NCBI RefSeq assembly: GCF_917563925.1
Contig: NZ_CAKJTJ010000008.1
Coordinates: forward strand, 1 to 64,000
Source of the DNA: Sutcliffiella rhizosphaerae
GTDB taxonomy: Bacteria > Bacillota > Bacilli > Bacillales > Bacillaceae_I
Reading direction: 5' to 3'
Length of the DNA: 64,000 nucleotides
Under the pieces are notes generated by a model. It was not told where the DNA came from. It made no database searches and saw only the letters and a list, made by a program, of their open reading frames with translations. The first letter of the stretch is position 1. Each line of letters opens with the position of its first letter. Below are positions 32,967 to 43,400 of this stretch, one piece after another. The translations under genes and the position numbers were made by a program.

Positions 32967-33947
32967 TTAAGAAAATGGGATCACTTTTAAAAAGAGACCT
33001 GTACTTGCCTTTTGAAAAGCTTTATCACCTTGTTCTCTTACCATTCCAGATAGTTCTGAGGCTCTCTTTAATCTATTATCTAAATAAACGGAGGGATCAA
33101 TTAGTCTAAGCTTTCCTTTATGATGGATGTCGTATTCCTCTTTGTTTTCCTCTAAAATGACTTCATCATGGATTTGTTGGAGCTCAGCTTGAAGTTTGGA
33201 GCTATCAGATCTTTTTATTTTCGCCAACACTGCTTCATCCTTATCGAGAAAGTCCTCTAACACAATTACTTTTTCTTGGAGTGCCGATTTAAGCAAGGAG
33301 GTCAACTTAACATAACCATATACATTGAGTGGATGCATGAAAAAATCGATAACTTCTTTATAGTAAGTTTCCACAAACCATTCTGCAGCTTTAATATCTT
33401 TTAAGTAAATTTGACTATCTATTAGGATGATTTGCTCCAAAAAGTGATGAGCATCCTGCAAAGATATCTCTCCATACCGGTTCATATCTCTTAGTGTATA
33501 GTCAATACGATCGACACAAAGCTCTGGTGCAGGCTGCTCGAGTAACGTCCAACGCGAGTCATCAAGGAGGATTTCCTCATAGCGGTAATGATGGTTCTGG
33601 AGAATAGTAGGAATCTCAGATTGAACGATTACCTTTTCAAAAATTATCTCATGGTAATCTTCATCCGGATGATCCAGCACATGGTCGATTACGTGAGAAA
33701 ATGCAGTATGGGATACATCGTGGAGTAGACCTGCTATTTGCTCCTCCACCGATCCACCCAGCCTCCGAATTAATAACATCACCCCAATGGAATGCTCGTA
33801 TCTGGTCACATTCCATTTTTCATTGACCAAGTAACTTGCTCCACCTTGATGAACTCCTTTCAGTCTCTGAACAGGCTCGCTCAAAATTAACTCCGCTAGT
33901 ACACTTTCTACCTCATATTCTCCGTATAGCTTATCCTTTACTCGCAT
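32967..33947 (-). CDS. HD domain phosphohydrolase
   Basis: This 326-aa protein is from the HD superfamily. It has NVTRYEHSIGVMLLIRRLGG, then the metal-binding pair in AGLLHDVSHTAFSHVIDHV and further conserved DRIDYTLRD. It resembles YdhJ-like and dGTPase-like hydrolases, which act on phosphate-containing nucleotides, but the substrate is not known. The frame extends to 34082 into rarD. ATG 33947 is chosen because the perfect SD AAGGAGG lies five bases before it. It is transcribed after rarD, with a 47-bp gap. Confidence 0.88.
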   Translation of the reverse strand: MRVKDKLYGEYEVESVLAELILSEPVQRLKGVHQGGASYLVNEKWNVTRYEHSIGVMLLIRRLGGSVEEQIAGLLHDVSHTAFSHVIDHVLDHPDEDYHEIIFEKVIVQSEIPTILQNHHYRYEEILLDDSRWTLLEQPAPELCVDRIDYTLRDMNRYGEISLQDAHHFLEQIILIDSQIYLKDIKAAEWFVETYYKEVIDFFMHPLNVYGYVKLTSLLKSALQEKVIVLEDFLDKDEAVLAKIKRSDSSKLQAELQQIHDEVILEENKEEYDIHHKGKLRLIDPSVYLDNRLKRASELSGMVREQGDKAFQKASTGLFLKVIPFS

Positions 33948-33994
33948 AGTACCTCCTTGAAAGGGTAGCAGCATGCCCCCCTTTTTATTTTTAT

Positions 33995-34924
33995 CTATTG
34001 CTGAAGGGAAGCCATTGAACCGTCCCTCCGCTTCCATCTCGTCAAACTTAATGTATAGATGACCAACGCTGACCATATGCATGCGAAGGCTATTAGATGT
34101 ATGGATGTGAAAGGTTCGTTGAATAGGTATACACCTAGAATTAGTTTGATCGTTGGAGCGAAATATTGTAAAAGCCCAACCATGGACAATGGAATTCTCT
34201 TCGCTCCGCTTGCAAATAAAAGTAAGGGAATTGCTGTAACAACTCCTGCGAACAGGAGAAAGGCCGTTATCCCTATACTTCCTCCGAACGCCCCTCCACC
34301 ATTTACATGAACAAAACTCAAAAACAGCAATGCAAACGGCGTAATGAATAGCGTTTCAATAGCCAAGCCCACTAGTGCACCTAGCTGCACCATTTTTTTA
34401 ATCAGCCCATAAAACCCAAAACTAACCGCCAGCATCATAGCTACCCATGGGAAGGTCCCAAAGTTAATAGTCAAGATTAGCACGCCAGCTCCCGCTAGAA
34501 TGATAGAAAGAGTTTGCAAGCGTGATAGTTTTTCTTTTAGCACAATAACAGCTAACAAAATGCTTACTAACGGGTTTATATAGTATCCAAGGCTAGCCTC
34601 AATAACCCGATCCGCATTTACAGCCCATATGTAAAGACCCCAATTAATGCTAATAAAAATGGAAGCAAGTGCAATTCCGAGAGCTCTTCTCCAGTTAGAA
34701 GTGAGTGCCTTTAGCTCAGAAATGAACATAGGCACCTTCCGAATAAACACTAATATAATTAACATAAATAGGAGCGACCAGACAATCCGGTGCGCCAGTA
34801 TTTCCCCTGCTGATACATTATCAATCAGCTTCCAGAATAATGGAAGAAACCCCCATAAAATATAGGATAATCCCGCACTTAAGATACCAATACGCAGCTC
34901 TTTATTCCCCGCTGTTTGATTCAT
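33995..34924 (-). CDS. rarD: EamA/RarD family transporter
   Basis: This integral membrane protein of 309 aa has ten predicted helices in two EamA repeats. The N-terminal GILSAGLSYILWGFLPLFWKL, AHRIVWSLLFML and later GLLQYFAPTIKLILGVYLFNEPF are typical RarD features. RarD is a member of the drug/metabolite transporter superfamily; its natural substrate is not known. It is the first gene of a short run with the HD protein. SD AGAGGTAA precedes the ATG. Confidence 0.9.
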   Translation of the reverse strand: MNQTAGNKELRIGILSAGLSYILWGFLPLFWKLIDNVSAGEILAHRIVWSLLFMLIILVFIRKVPMFISELKALTSNWRRALGIALASIFISINWGLYIWAVNADRVIEASLGYYINPLVSILLAVIVLKEKLSRLQTLSIILAGAGVLILTINFGTFPWVAMMLAVSFGFYGLIKKMVQLGALVGLAIETLFITPFALLFLSFVHVNGGGAFGGSIGITAFLLFAGVVTAIPLLLFASGAKRIPLSMVGLLQYFAPTIKLILGVYLFNEPFTSIHLIAFACIWSALVIYTLSLTRWKRRDGSMASLQQ

Positions 34925-35022
34925 TATCGTTACCTCTATTTCTTATATGTTTGTAACCAGTTTATGGTGGATAAATACAAAAAGCAATATAAATGTTTCG
35001 AGATACGAAATGACAGATACAA

Positions 35023-35493
35023 TTAATGAGAAGAAGAACTATCCCCATCTTTTCCTCTATAAATGATATCCATCAGCTCTCTTCTACTATCCGGGTGTAA
35101 AATGATTTTTTCCGAGAGGTCCAGGTGATGATTTTTCACTTGCTTTCCCCACTTCCTTGAAAAGGATCGCCAATCACATACCATCTCCAGAAGATATTTT
35201 CTTGGCATAGGAGCAGCTTTTTTTGAATCAAAGTCAATGACCCAATGCTCCCAGTGATGCTTATTTTTACGCTGGTGATGGCGCCATGCCAGTTGCCATT
35301 TCTCTTGTTCTTCTTTACTAAGTTCCCTGGCAGCGAAGAATTTTTTTGCGTACGGAAAAAATTCCACTGGAGATAACTTCGACAAGTCATGTTGGATTCC
35401 CTGAAGATAAAGCCCTAACTTCCAACACTCCACCATCACATTTAATTTATGCTCTACTATGTATAAGAAATTCTTCAGGCATGCTTTAAGCAC
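35023..35493 (-). CDS. DUF5662 family protein
   Basis: A 156-aa soluble protein is rich in His, Trp and Lys. Notable segments are HKLNVMVECWKLGLYLQGIQHDLSKLSP near the start and WRHHQRKNKHHWEHWV in the middle. This is the DUF5662 pattern, a family of unknown function also called catalase-like in some annotations. The histidine-rich centre could bind metal, but this is inference. Translation begins at GTG 35493 after SD AAGGAGTG. It lies 13 bp downstream of the methyltransferase gene and is probably cotranscribed. Confidence 0.82.
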   Translation of the reverse strand: MLKACLKNFLYIVEHKLNVMVECWKLGLYLQGIQHDLSKLSPVEFFPYAKKFFAARELSKEEQEKWQLAWRHHQRKNKHHWEHWVIDFDSKKAAPMPRKYLLEMVCDWRSFSRKWGKQVKNHHLDLSEKIILHPDSRRELMDIIYRGKDGDSSSSH

Positions 35494-35506
35494 TTAATCC
35501 ACTCCT

Positions 35507-36220
35507 TTAGGAAGCAGAAAAATCGTCCCCCCGCTTTTTCATTAAACTCGTCCACAAAAAATCCTCTCCAAACATTGAACTTTGTGGTGGTTGTTTTTCC
35601 ATCTCCCTAAACTCCTGGATTTCGAAGTGAGAGTTGAGGATTGTTTTTAGCCTCTCTTCTGTGTAGCCTATCCCTTTATTTAAACTTCTGCCTTTATAAA
35701 CATCGTAATCGGATGTTGCCACAGCACCTTTTGTATTAAAACACACCAACCCGAAATGTCCATTAGGTTTCAGTGCGTTTTTTACTATAGTAAGATATGT
35801 TACTCGGCGATGCGGAGCCAAGTGATGGAACATCCCGCAATCATAAATAAAGTCATAAATCTCTGCCTCTAAATGTATATCAAAAAGCGACTTACAAAGG
35901 AATTGTATCGATACCTTTTCTCCCAGGGCTCGCTCCTTCGCCCACTCGATAGCATTTTCGGAAATATCCAAAGCATCTACCTTGCTTCCGTTTTTCGCCA
36001 TATAAATTGCATTTCTACCTGGGCCACATCCCAATTCCAACACTCTTTCTATCGAGATGCCTTTTTGAAAAATTGAAACGAGATTTTCATCCGGTCCTGT
36101 CATTTGAAAAAAGGGTATGTTTTTAGTCCTATCCTCATAAAATCCATTCCAAAACTCCTTGGGTTCCCTCAGCATGTCGTCAAGCATCACATTCACATCG
36201 TTTTCGTTCAAAATTTCCAT
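35507..36220 (-). CDS. Class I SAM-dependent methyltransferase
   Basis: This 237-aa methyltransferase has the SAM loop VLELGCGPGRNAIYMAKNG, the acidic motif DALDISENAIEWA, and YDFIYDCGMFHHLAPHRRVTYL at strand 4. It is close to tellurite-resistance/thiopurine-type or ubiE-like small-molecule methyltransferases; the substrate is unknown. It starts with ATG 36220. A 12-bp palindrome overlapping its likely promoter (36233-36271) suggests its own regulator. Confidence 0.85.
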   Translation of the reverse strand: MEILNENDVNVMLDDMLREPKEFWNGFYEDRTKNIPFFQMTGPDENLVSIFQKGISIERVLELGCGPGRNAIYMAKNGSKVDALDISENAIEWAKERALGEKVSIQFLCKSLFDIHLEAEIYDFIYDCGMFHHLAPHRRVTYLTIVKNALKPNGHFGLVCFNTKGAVATSDYDVYKGRSLNKGIGYTEERLKTILNSHFEIQEFREMEKQPPQSSMFGEDFLWTSLMKKRGDDFSAS

Positions 36221-36232
36221 TTCCTCACGCTC

Positions 36233-36271
36233 CTCTATGTAATATTATACCAATTATAGTATTACATAGAG
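36233..36271. promoter_or_regulatory. Palindrome at the methyltransferase promoter
   Basis: The perfect arms CTCTATGTAATA and TATTACATAGAG are separated by 15 bp. On the minus strand the interval contains TATAAT, a good -10 box just upstream of the gene start. A regulator binding this palindrome would cover the promoter. Confidence 0.5.
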
Positions 36272-36336
36272 TTTAAGACTCTATTTAATGTGGATTGGTT
36301 ACAGCCTTAATGTAAGGCTTAAATAGGCTCTTAAAC
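36271..36336. repeat. Nested inverted repeat
   Basis: GTTTAAGACTCTATTTAA (36271-36288) and TTAAATAGGCTCTTAAAC (36319-36336) pair at 16 of 18 positions and enclose the smaller hairpin GCCTTAATGTAAGGC. No T run follows on either strand, so it is not a simple terminator. The rest of the gap up to 36489 shows nothing. Confidence 0.5.
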
Positions 36337-36489
36337 TGATAAAATGAACCTTCTAAAAGAAAAATAATGAAAACGAATGTACTGGGTTAGGAGAGAATGA
36401 AAGGGGGAAGTAATAGCTTCTAACACTGTTAAATATTATGAATAAAATCAATTGAGATGTATATATGTTGCAAATGTTTCAATAATGTA

Positions 36490-36522
36490 ACAAACCCATC
36501 TATTCGGAGATAGGCTTGTTAT
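36490..36522 (-). terminator. Terminator overlapping the end of the PH/SHOCT gene
   Basis: AACAAGCCTATCT and AGATGGGTTTGTT pair with a few G-T pairs around a short loop, and the stem spans the stop codon. The following T run is short, so confidence is moderate. Confidence 0.5.
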
Positions 36523-37243
36523 TGATTGAAATCGTAATATCATCCATTGGCATCCATCCTTCATCATTTGAGTCAGGAATCATGCCACATGCGTTCATTA
36601 GAATGCCAAGGAGGAAGAGGATTCCTAAGCAACCAAGGCAGCCTTTTCCGGTATTTTTAACATTTTTGTTTCTTTGTGAAACTCGTTCTTTTTGTTGTTG
36701 TTCACGTTCTTCTCTTCTCTTTTCTAGCCAGGAGATATGGTCCCCTGTACCACCTAGAAGTTTATCTTTCATGCGTTCGTATTCTTCTTCAGAAATAATG
36801 TTTTGATCTCTAAGTTCGGCAAATTTTTTTAATTCATCTGCAGTGCTGTTATGTTGAAATGCACTATTACTATTAGGATGAGCAGCATTCGTCGTATTCT
36901 GTCTAACATAAGATACTAGCTTTTCAGTTTCTCCACTATTACTTTCATTAATCCATTTAATTTGAACCTTATTATTGGCAGTGTATAGAATAATATAGTT
37001 TCCTAATGACGATTTTCCCATTTCCATAGAATTTATATGTTCATAAGGGAAGGACTCTATGTCAAATCTACCTAAAGAACGCGATCCATAAAAAAGCACA
37101 CGTAATTCTGTAGCAATTAAAATACCTTTTCTTACCCAACCTCTTTTGTCTTCATACACTCCCATTACACAATACATAATAGATTCCTTATGATCCAAAT
37201 GTTCTTTTGCTGCTTCTACAAGCTTTTCTATTCTTTTTGACAT
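36500..37243 (-). CDS. PH domain and SHOCT domain protein
   Basis: This 247-aa protein has an N-terminal bacterial PH (YokE-like) domain (about 10-110; GVYEDKRGWVRKGILIATELRVLFYG) and a short C-terminal SHOCT motif around 135-160 (DELKKFAELRDQNIISEEEYERMKDKLL). A basic, glutamine-rich stretch and a hydrophobic segment with several Cys and Gly residues (KGCLGCLGILFLLGILMNACG) follow. The last segment may anchor the protein in the membrane. The role of this combination is unknown. Start ATG 37243 has SD GGAGGAAGAG. Confidence 0.82.
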   Translation of the reverse strand: MSKRIEKLVEAAKEHLDHKESIMYCVMGVYEDKRGWVRKGILIATELRVLFYGSRSLGRFDIESFPYEHINSMEMGKSSLGNYIILYTANNKVQIKWINESNSGETEKLVSYVRQNTTNAAHPNSNSAFQHNSTADELKKFAELRDQNIISEEEYERMKDKLLGGTGDHISWLEKRREEREQQQKERVSQRNKNVKNTGKGCLGCLGILFLLGILMNACGMIPDSNDEGWMPMDDITISINNKPISE

Positions 37244-37355
37244 CTCTTCCTCCTAATATACAATTATTTCTAACACCATTATTTCAAACATTCTGTTGTA
37301 CTTTCAACGGTAAATCCTTAGATTCCTATTTAGGTAGTGCCAATTCTAATTGTAC

Positions 37356-37404
37356 AAAAAAAACTTGCAGACAAAAACCATTAAGGTTATCGTCTACAAG
37401 TTTA
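37356..37404 (-). terminator. Terminator of the large surface-protein gene
   Basis: AAACTTGTAGAC and GTCTGCAAGTTT pair with an inner AACC/GGTT extension, and eight T follow on the minus strand. Confidence 0.9.
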
Positions 37405-37422
37405 AAGATTAGGTATAAATTA

Positions 37423-40400
37423 TTATTTTACTAGTTTAGTAAAAATTGATTTTCTCACAATTAACATGATTACACCTAATAAGACTAGTAAAAATCCGAT
37501 TAACATGAAAGTATAGGTAGCTGTTGCTGTATTTGGTAATTTTTTTATGTCTTCTGGTTTTTTACCTTCCACTACAGGCTTAGTGTTTTCTCCTTTTGGT
37601 TTTTCACCTTGATGTGGTGGTTTGTTCTCCCCGCCACTTGGTGGGTTATTTCCTTCAGAAGTTTCACTAGCAACTATTTCGAAAATGGTAAAGGTACTGA
37701 ACTTATTAATAGTAAACTGAAGTCCAACTGGATGTCCATTTTCATCTACTACTATTTCTCCTGCCAATACTTTTCTATCACCGTCTGTATGCTCGATAAA
37801 TATACGTAGGTTTTCAATATTTGTAAACTCTACATCATCAAGTGGAAGAATGACAGTCGTTTCATAGCCTTTGTAGTTTGTTTCAATTTCTCTTGGTGTT
37901 CCTAAAACTTTCGCTTGTTGACCAACATTTAATTCTGCCATCACAAGCTCATGTTTTTGTAATCTATCTATTACATTGTTCTTTTCTGTCGTTTCTCTTA
38001 TAGGAACAATGCGGAAAAACAAGTCTTTTCCATCAAGCTGCATTTGTTCGATCGTTTCTCTTGAAAGAATAATGGACCCTTGATCTGTTTTAATTGTCAA
38101 TGTAGCTTGAATCAACTCTAGGACACTTAAAGGAATTTCGACAGCTATTTCATCTGCTAGATTCTTTTTGTCATCAGGCATGTAAATTACAAGTGATTCT
38201 GTAACTGCTTCCGTAATGACCGAATGATCAATAATCAGCTTGTCTATTTTGTTCACAATCTTATTTCCATTCATATCCCATAAATTAATTCTTTGGATAG
38301 CAGGTGGTGTTGCAAGGTTGGAACCTGCTGCGACTGTTACTTCCCTTTTTACATTTTCAATTTCTTTTTTACCAAAAGCATTACTTTTCACCACAAGTAA
38401 GAAGGTTTTCTCTATTGTTTGATTACCATTTGAAATTGTGGCAGTTAAAATGACTGATTGGTCTTTTACTTTTCGATCTACTGTAGCTTGGTTTTGAGCA
38501 ATTTTTATTACATCTGTTTTATTAGATTCCCATGCTATCGCTGAACCATAATGACCTTTAGTTAACATGATGAATTGAGAAGTGATACTTTCCCAAGTAT
38601 CTCCCTTTGCAAAAACAAATGCTGTTTCTGTTGATAAGGAACGTGCATCTACAGTTATTTCCAGTAAACGTATTAAGCGCTCCCTTTCTTTGTCATTTTT
38701 CACTTGCTGTGCTGCGTCTAAGATGGCTTTATTTACAGGCTGTTGGAATCTCTCTTTATCTTTTAAAGGTTGATCCTTTTTCGCCACTTCCCATATCGCT
38801 TTTTCTGTGATTTTGACAATTGCTTGCTGCTTTTCATTGTTTGATTTAGTTGTTTTTTCAATCGTATCCACGACTTTCACTATTTGCTTTGAGTCTGTAA
38901 AAGATAGATTATTTTTTTCGTTTAAAAGTGTATCCACGACTTTTGTGTATAATTCAGCTTTCGTTTTCTCACTGATTACACTTGTTTCAATGTCTTTAAT
39001 TAATTGTACTAAACGATCAACCGTTTTTGCTTCCGCAATCTTTTTCTCTATTTCTTTTTTGATTCGCTCATTTTGTAATTCTTTTGTTGCTGCTTCTAGC
39101 TCTTTTCTTGCTTGTTGAATTTGTTCTTTCTGCTGAGGTTTAGCTTGTAAAGCTTTTTGCAAGGACTCTTTCGCCGCTTCTACAGCTTGGTTAACCTTAT
39201 CGGTATTCTTACCACCTGTTGCTTCATAACGATTTTGTTCCTTTTCTGCTCTTTCTAGGGCATCCTTACTTGCTGAAACTTCATTTTCCAATTCTTTATC
39301 TGCTGCTACTTTGTCCAGTTCTTTTGTTGTTTTTATTAAAAGCTCAGTAGCAATAATGATTTTTTTAGTATCTGCAGGCTTGGCATCAAGTTCTTTTTGT
39401 AGCTCTTTCTTCGCTTTTTCCACTGCTTTGTAAGCTTCTTTGGACTCATCGCCATCTGCTAACTTGTAGCGATCTTTCGCGTTATTTGCAGTTTCCATTG
39501 CTTTTTCTGCATTCTTTTTTGCATTTTCCAGCTCTTTTGCTTCGCTGGCTTTTTCTAGTTCGGATGTTGCTTTTGCTAATTTCTCAGTTGCTTTTTCAAG
39601 CTCTTCTTTATTAGCAGGATCCTTACTTAGCGCTTCTTGCAGTTCTTTCTTCGCTGTATCAACCGCTGTATAGACTTCTTCTGTCTCTTCACCATCTGCT
39701 AGCTCATAGCGGTATTCTGCATTTGTTGCCTCGTCAATTGCTTTCTCCGCTGCCTTTTTCGCATTTTCTAGCTCTTTTTCTTCATTGATTTTATCTAGTT
39801 GATTGATTATTTCATTTAAAGCAGTAGTTGTTGATAGAATTAAGTCTTTATCTGCTTGGTCAGCATTTAAAGCTTCTTTAAGCTTCTTTTTAGCAGTTTC
39901 TACTTGAATATAGAAGTCATCTGTCTCATCTCCTGCTGCATTCTTGTAGCGTTCCTGCTCTTTCGTTGCAGCTTCTAGTACTTCCTCTCCCGCTTTTTTT
40001 GCATTATCCAGCTCTTTTGCTTCACTAGCTTTCTCTAGTTCAGCAATTGCTTTCTCCAACTTCTTTGTGGCTGCTTCTATTTCTTCTTTATTAGCAGAGT
40101 CTTTATCTAACGCTTCTTGTAGTTCTTTTTTGGCTGCTTCGACTGCAGTATAAACATCTTCTGTCTCATTGCCTTCTGCTAGTTCATAGCGATCTTTTGC
40201 TTTCGTTGCAGATTCGATTGCTTTTTTTGCTGCTTTTTTAGCATTTTCCAGCTCTTTTGCTTCGCTGGCTTTTTCTAGTTCGGAAGTTGCTTTTGCTAAT
40301 TTTTCAGTTGCCGCTTCAATCACTTCTTTATTAGAAGGGTCTTTGTCTAGCGCTTCCTTCAGCTCTTTTTTAGCTGCTTCCACTGCTGTATAGACTTCTT

Positions 40401-43400
40401 CGGCTTCGTCACCTTCTGCTAACTTGTAACGATCTTCTATTTTCGTTGCAGTTTCAATTGCTTTTTCTGCATCCTTCTTTGCATTTTCCAGTTCTTTTGC
40501 TTCGCTAGCTTTTTCTAAGTCAGCGGTAGTTTCTTTTATTTTCTCTGTTGCTGCTTCGATCTCTTCTTTGTTAGCAGGGTCCTTGTCTAGCGCTTCCTTC
40601 AGCTCTTTCTTTGCTGTTTCCGCCGCTGTGTAAACATCCTTGGATTCATCACCTTCTGCTAACTTGTAACGATCTTCAGTGTTCGTTGCAGTTTCTATTG
40701 CTTTTTCTGCATCCTTTTTCGCATTTTCTAGTTCTTTTGCTTCGCTGGCTTTTTCTAAGTCGGATGTAATTTCTTTTAATTTCTCTGTCGCTTCTTCGAT
40801 CTCTTCTTTGTTAGCAGGGTCTTTGTCTAGGGCTTCTTGCAGCTCTTTCTTCGCTGTTTCTACTGCTGTATAGATATCATCTGTTTCATCGCCTTCTGCT
40901 AATTCATAGCGATCCTTTGCTTCCGTTGCCTTGTCTATTGCTTTCTCAGCTACTTTTTTTGCTTTTTCTAATTCTAATTCATTTGTTGCTTCTTCTAAAG
41001 CTTTCGTTGCCTCTTCCAATGCTTTCGTTTCTTTAACTACTTTCTTTTTGTCTAACGGTACTGTTTCTAAGGCCTCTTTTAAATTTTTCTTTGCTTCTTC
41101 TACTTCTTTGTAAAGGTCTTCTGTTACATCTCCTTCTACTTTTTCGTAGCGTTCTAGTTCTTCTTCAGCTTCTTCAATTGCTTTTTCAGCTGGCGTTTTC
41201 ACATCTGTTTTAGCGGTAAAGTATCTTTCTGCCTCTTCCTTTTTCTCTGGGTCCACAATCTCTTCAATTAACTCTTTTGTTGCTTCTTCTTCTTCCGCTG
41301 TCAGCTCTTCAATATCTTCTATTATTTTCTTAACGATGTCTTTACGAACATCGTCCTTCTCATCTTCCGATAAATCTGATTCTTTAATAAGTTCACCAAT
41401 TAATAAAATATCATCTTTTCCTCTTACTGGAAAATCCTTCTTTTCGTCAGTAAGTACGTCAATAATATCCGTTTTCAACTCTTTTTTCGTTTCTTCGTCT
41501 AGTGATTCTTCAGCATCAATTTTATCTTTAACCTTTTTCACATCATCAAAATCATCTATCTCGTCAATATCTTTCTTCACATCATCTATAAAAATTTCCT
41601 TTGATACATCAGCAAAATCACGTTCGTCTAAGCTCGTATAATAGGTGAACGTTTTACTATCACCAGCAGCAAGCTTTCCTGAATCCCATGTCATAGTAAT
41701 TGCTATATCATCATACACTGTTTGACCTTTAAGTCTTGGATTATCGTATGCACTTGCCTTGTAAGGATTTCTATTCGAAAAACCAAAAATCGAAGCCTTT
41801 GCAGCTGTATCATTCGAATAGTAGAATATAGGTATTCTTGAGCCAAAAGCTACATATAACGGGTCAGAATTACTATATGTTTCAGCTTTTACGACTGCTT
41901 TTCTATCTTCTGCAATGGTATGGGTAACCGTATTAGCTGTGTCAAATGAACCTCCACGAAATTGCGAGTTGTCTGGATCAAATGATCGCATATAACGAGC
42001 GCCATCCCATTCACTGCTGGATATATTTTTAATGGTAACGTCATTTCGATAGAACTTATCGTTCACATTAAAACTAATAACCTGAGTTATTTCCATTTTG
42101 CTATCCCAAACAGAAACCGTTCGAGCTTTAAGTAACCCACTACTAGTATTTGATTCATTTGCGACAGTAGTGGACATATTTTTGTCGCCCATTTGAGCGG
42201 AGTTTGTATTACTTTCTGTTACTGAACCAGCTTTGTAACCTACAACAAATCGTTCTTCTGGTGTTCCCGGCAAATAATAATCGACTGGTAAATCACGTCC
42301 ATTGCAGAAGCCATCATGATCTGCACTCATTCCAATTCTGTCGGAACCTTGATGCGGCATTATTTCCCCACCTAAAGTTCCTCTAAAATTGGCTGGCTTA
42401 CTTCCAAGAGTTCCAAAATCTCCCCAATTACTAATACCTAATTCAATGAAACTTCCACCAAGGAATAATTCAGTTCCAGCTTCTCCACCAAAAACTGCTC
42501 TTGCTCCATTGAACGTACAACCTAATGAAGTAAGTAACATATTCGCTTCTGGTTTTTTATCTACCTTAGCTTCTTTGCTTTCTAATGAATCTTCTTCTGT
42601 ACTTTCTTCAGTAGCATCCTCTGTTTTTTCTTCACTTTCTTCTGAAGTAATTTCTGTAGTTGAGGAAGTTTCATGAACTTCCACTAGTTTTTTTGCTTTA
42701 GTAAAAATACTTCCACTATTATCTGTTGGTAATCCACCATACTCTACTAGATAACCTGATACAAGTCCGCTAGCTGGTGACTGATTACTCCATTTAGCAT
42801 CTGATAGTTGTAGCACCCATTTACTGGCTGCTTGATTGTTAGGCTCATCTGCTGCCCAGTTAGTATATTTGTTACACTCTAGGCTAGTTTCACAGCTTAC
42901 TTCTGTCCCCTCAAAGCCAATGTAGCCACTATAAAACTTTAGACCATTGCCGTGATTCTGTTCAGCTTCTGGTCCAGTAACCCAGCGCCAGTCACCTTGA
43001 CTTAGATCCCCTGTAAGGAAGCCACCATCAGACAAGTCACGATTAATATCTCTAGCACCTAACCAACTTGCACCAAGCGATAGCTCCGCAAGAAAGTCGT
43101 GTTCTTCTTGGCTAGTTACTGTCGCTAGATAACCCTGTTTTCCCAAAAACGAACGATTCTCTGCTGCCTTTTTCGCATCCTCCCATGAAACTGGAGATGA
43201 AGTAGAAACATACTCATAGTAATGGTTTGTTTGTTCCAAATAGGAAGCTCCACCAATTGTAAAAGTAATATCTCGAGTTTCTAAATCAGCAGAGGTAGTA
43301 GAGAATGTTACACCTCGTAAAACTTCTTCAAACTGTTCACTAGAAGCTTCTCCACTAAGTGTTAACGCACCACTAGCACTATCATATCCCCCACTAATTC

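Noticed and set aside
38807-41641. Several plus-strand open frames rich in Ser, Phe and Val
   Set aside because: They are antisense shadows of the Lys/Glu/Ala-rich helical repeats of the surface protein and have no start signals.
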